This document shows positions 12,653 to 12,898 of a DNA stretch of 12,898 nt, one piece after another. Where the stretch lies: assembly GCA_949286405.1 (NCBI GenBank), contig CASECH010000173.1:1-12898 (forward strand). The letters are read 5' to 3'. Below the pieces are notes generated by a model, which searched no databases, was not told where the DNA came from, and was given only the letters and a program-made list of their open reading frames with translations. The number at the start of each line of letters is the position of its first letter. Within the stretch, counting starts at the first letter, position 1. This DNA is from an uncultured bacterium. GTDB lineage: Bacteria; Cyanobacteriota; Vampirovibrionia; Gastranaerophilales; Gastranaerophilaceae. The translations under genes and the position numbers were made by a program.

Positions 12653-12898
12653 ATGAGTGAATTCAGCATTAAATTTAGAGGAGTAAGAGGCAGCTATCCT
12701 ATCGCTAATAAGGACTTTTTACAATATGGCGGTAATACTGCTTGCATAGAAGTTAATGTAAATGGGCATTTAATAATTCTTGATGCAGGTACAGGTCTGA
12801 TTAACGTCGGGAATGAATTGCTGGAAAAATACATATCTTCAGGCATAAAAAAAGAAGAAAGAACTCCTATAAATGCAACAGTACTAATTTCACACATA
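12653..12898 (+). CDS. MBL-fold metallo-hydrolase, N-terminal part (cut by window end)
   Basis: The first 82 codons of a gene that runs off the right edge. ATG 12653 follows AAGGAA (12641-12646) by 6 nt. The N terminus (IKFRGVRGSYPIANK, then FLQYGGNTACIEV, LIILDAGTGLINVGNEL and TVLISH) is the usual opening of metallo-beta-lactamase-fold hydrolases of the RNase Z/PhnP-like type; the window stops at the first histidine of the expected HxHxDH metal motif (H81). It starts 23 bp after the phosphoesterase stop without a terminator, so it likely belongs to the TPR-phosphoesterase transcript. Its substrate class cannot be told from this part. Confidence 0.88.
   Translation, partial: MSEFSIKFRGVRGSYPIANKDFLQYGGNTACIEVNVNGHLIILDAGTGLINVGNELLEKYISSGIKKEERTPINATVLISHI

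Noticed and set aside
12694..12897. Minus-strand open frame at the right edge
   Set aside because: The plus strand there encodes the clear MBL-fold N terminus; the minus frame is its shadow.

Overview
The window is AT-rich (roughly one third G+C by eye) and densely packed with short intergenic gaps. It carries one tRNA gene and 14 protein genes, the last one cut by the right edge. The gene content is ordinary bacterial metabolism and regulation plus several small secreted or membrane-anchored proteins of unknown function. The low G+C, the cyanobacterial-looking homoserine dehydrogenase/threonine synthase pair and the Sec-exported small Cys-rich proteins would fit a non-photosynthetic cyanobacterial relative such as the gut Melainabacteria (Gastranaerophilales). 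This is a guess from style, not from a database match.

Left edge (1-303): tRNA-Arg(TCT), a terminator-like hairpin, then a G+C-richer structured segment of about 140 bp that ends in a second 19-bp copy of the tRNA 3' end, followed by another terminator. Next (362-2537): a MarR-type regulator and a 14-TM DHA2/EmrB-type drug exporter, with a near-perfect palindrome over the exporter promoter. The minus-strand block 2512-4782 holds a Cys-rich secreted protein, a zinc alcohol dehydrogenase and a YvlD-type four-helix membrane protein. A small anchored protein (4935-5363) converges on a minus-strand pair: a secreted parvulin (5413-5763) and a GGDEF diguanylate cyclase (5811-6473).

The cyclase is divergent from a stand-alone Ppx-type HD protein (6561-7157). 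Then come a small unknown protein with a structured leader (7277-7573) and the hom-thrC pair (7629-9986) for threonine synthesis. A minus-strand protein with YD-like repeats (10019-10597) is divergent from a TPR protein (10684-11586), which is followed by a metallophosphoesterase (to 12629) and the start of an MBL-fold hydrolase, probably as one operon.

Two regulatory themes stand out. First, several genes (marR, HD, hom, TPR) have recognisable promoters whose -10 box lies about 6-9 nt before the ATG, implying leaderless or nearly leaderless mRNAs, next to neighbours with normal Shine-Dalgarno sites. Second, compact dual-use DNA is common: the hom promoter is built into a 16-bp perfect inverted repeat, a hairpin sits between a Shine-Dalgarno-like run and a start codon, and the exporter and its convergent neighbour overlap by 26 bp. 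No integrase, transposase, CRISPR array or prophage module is visible.
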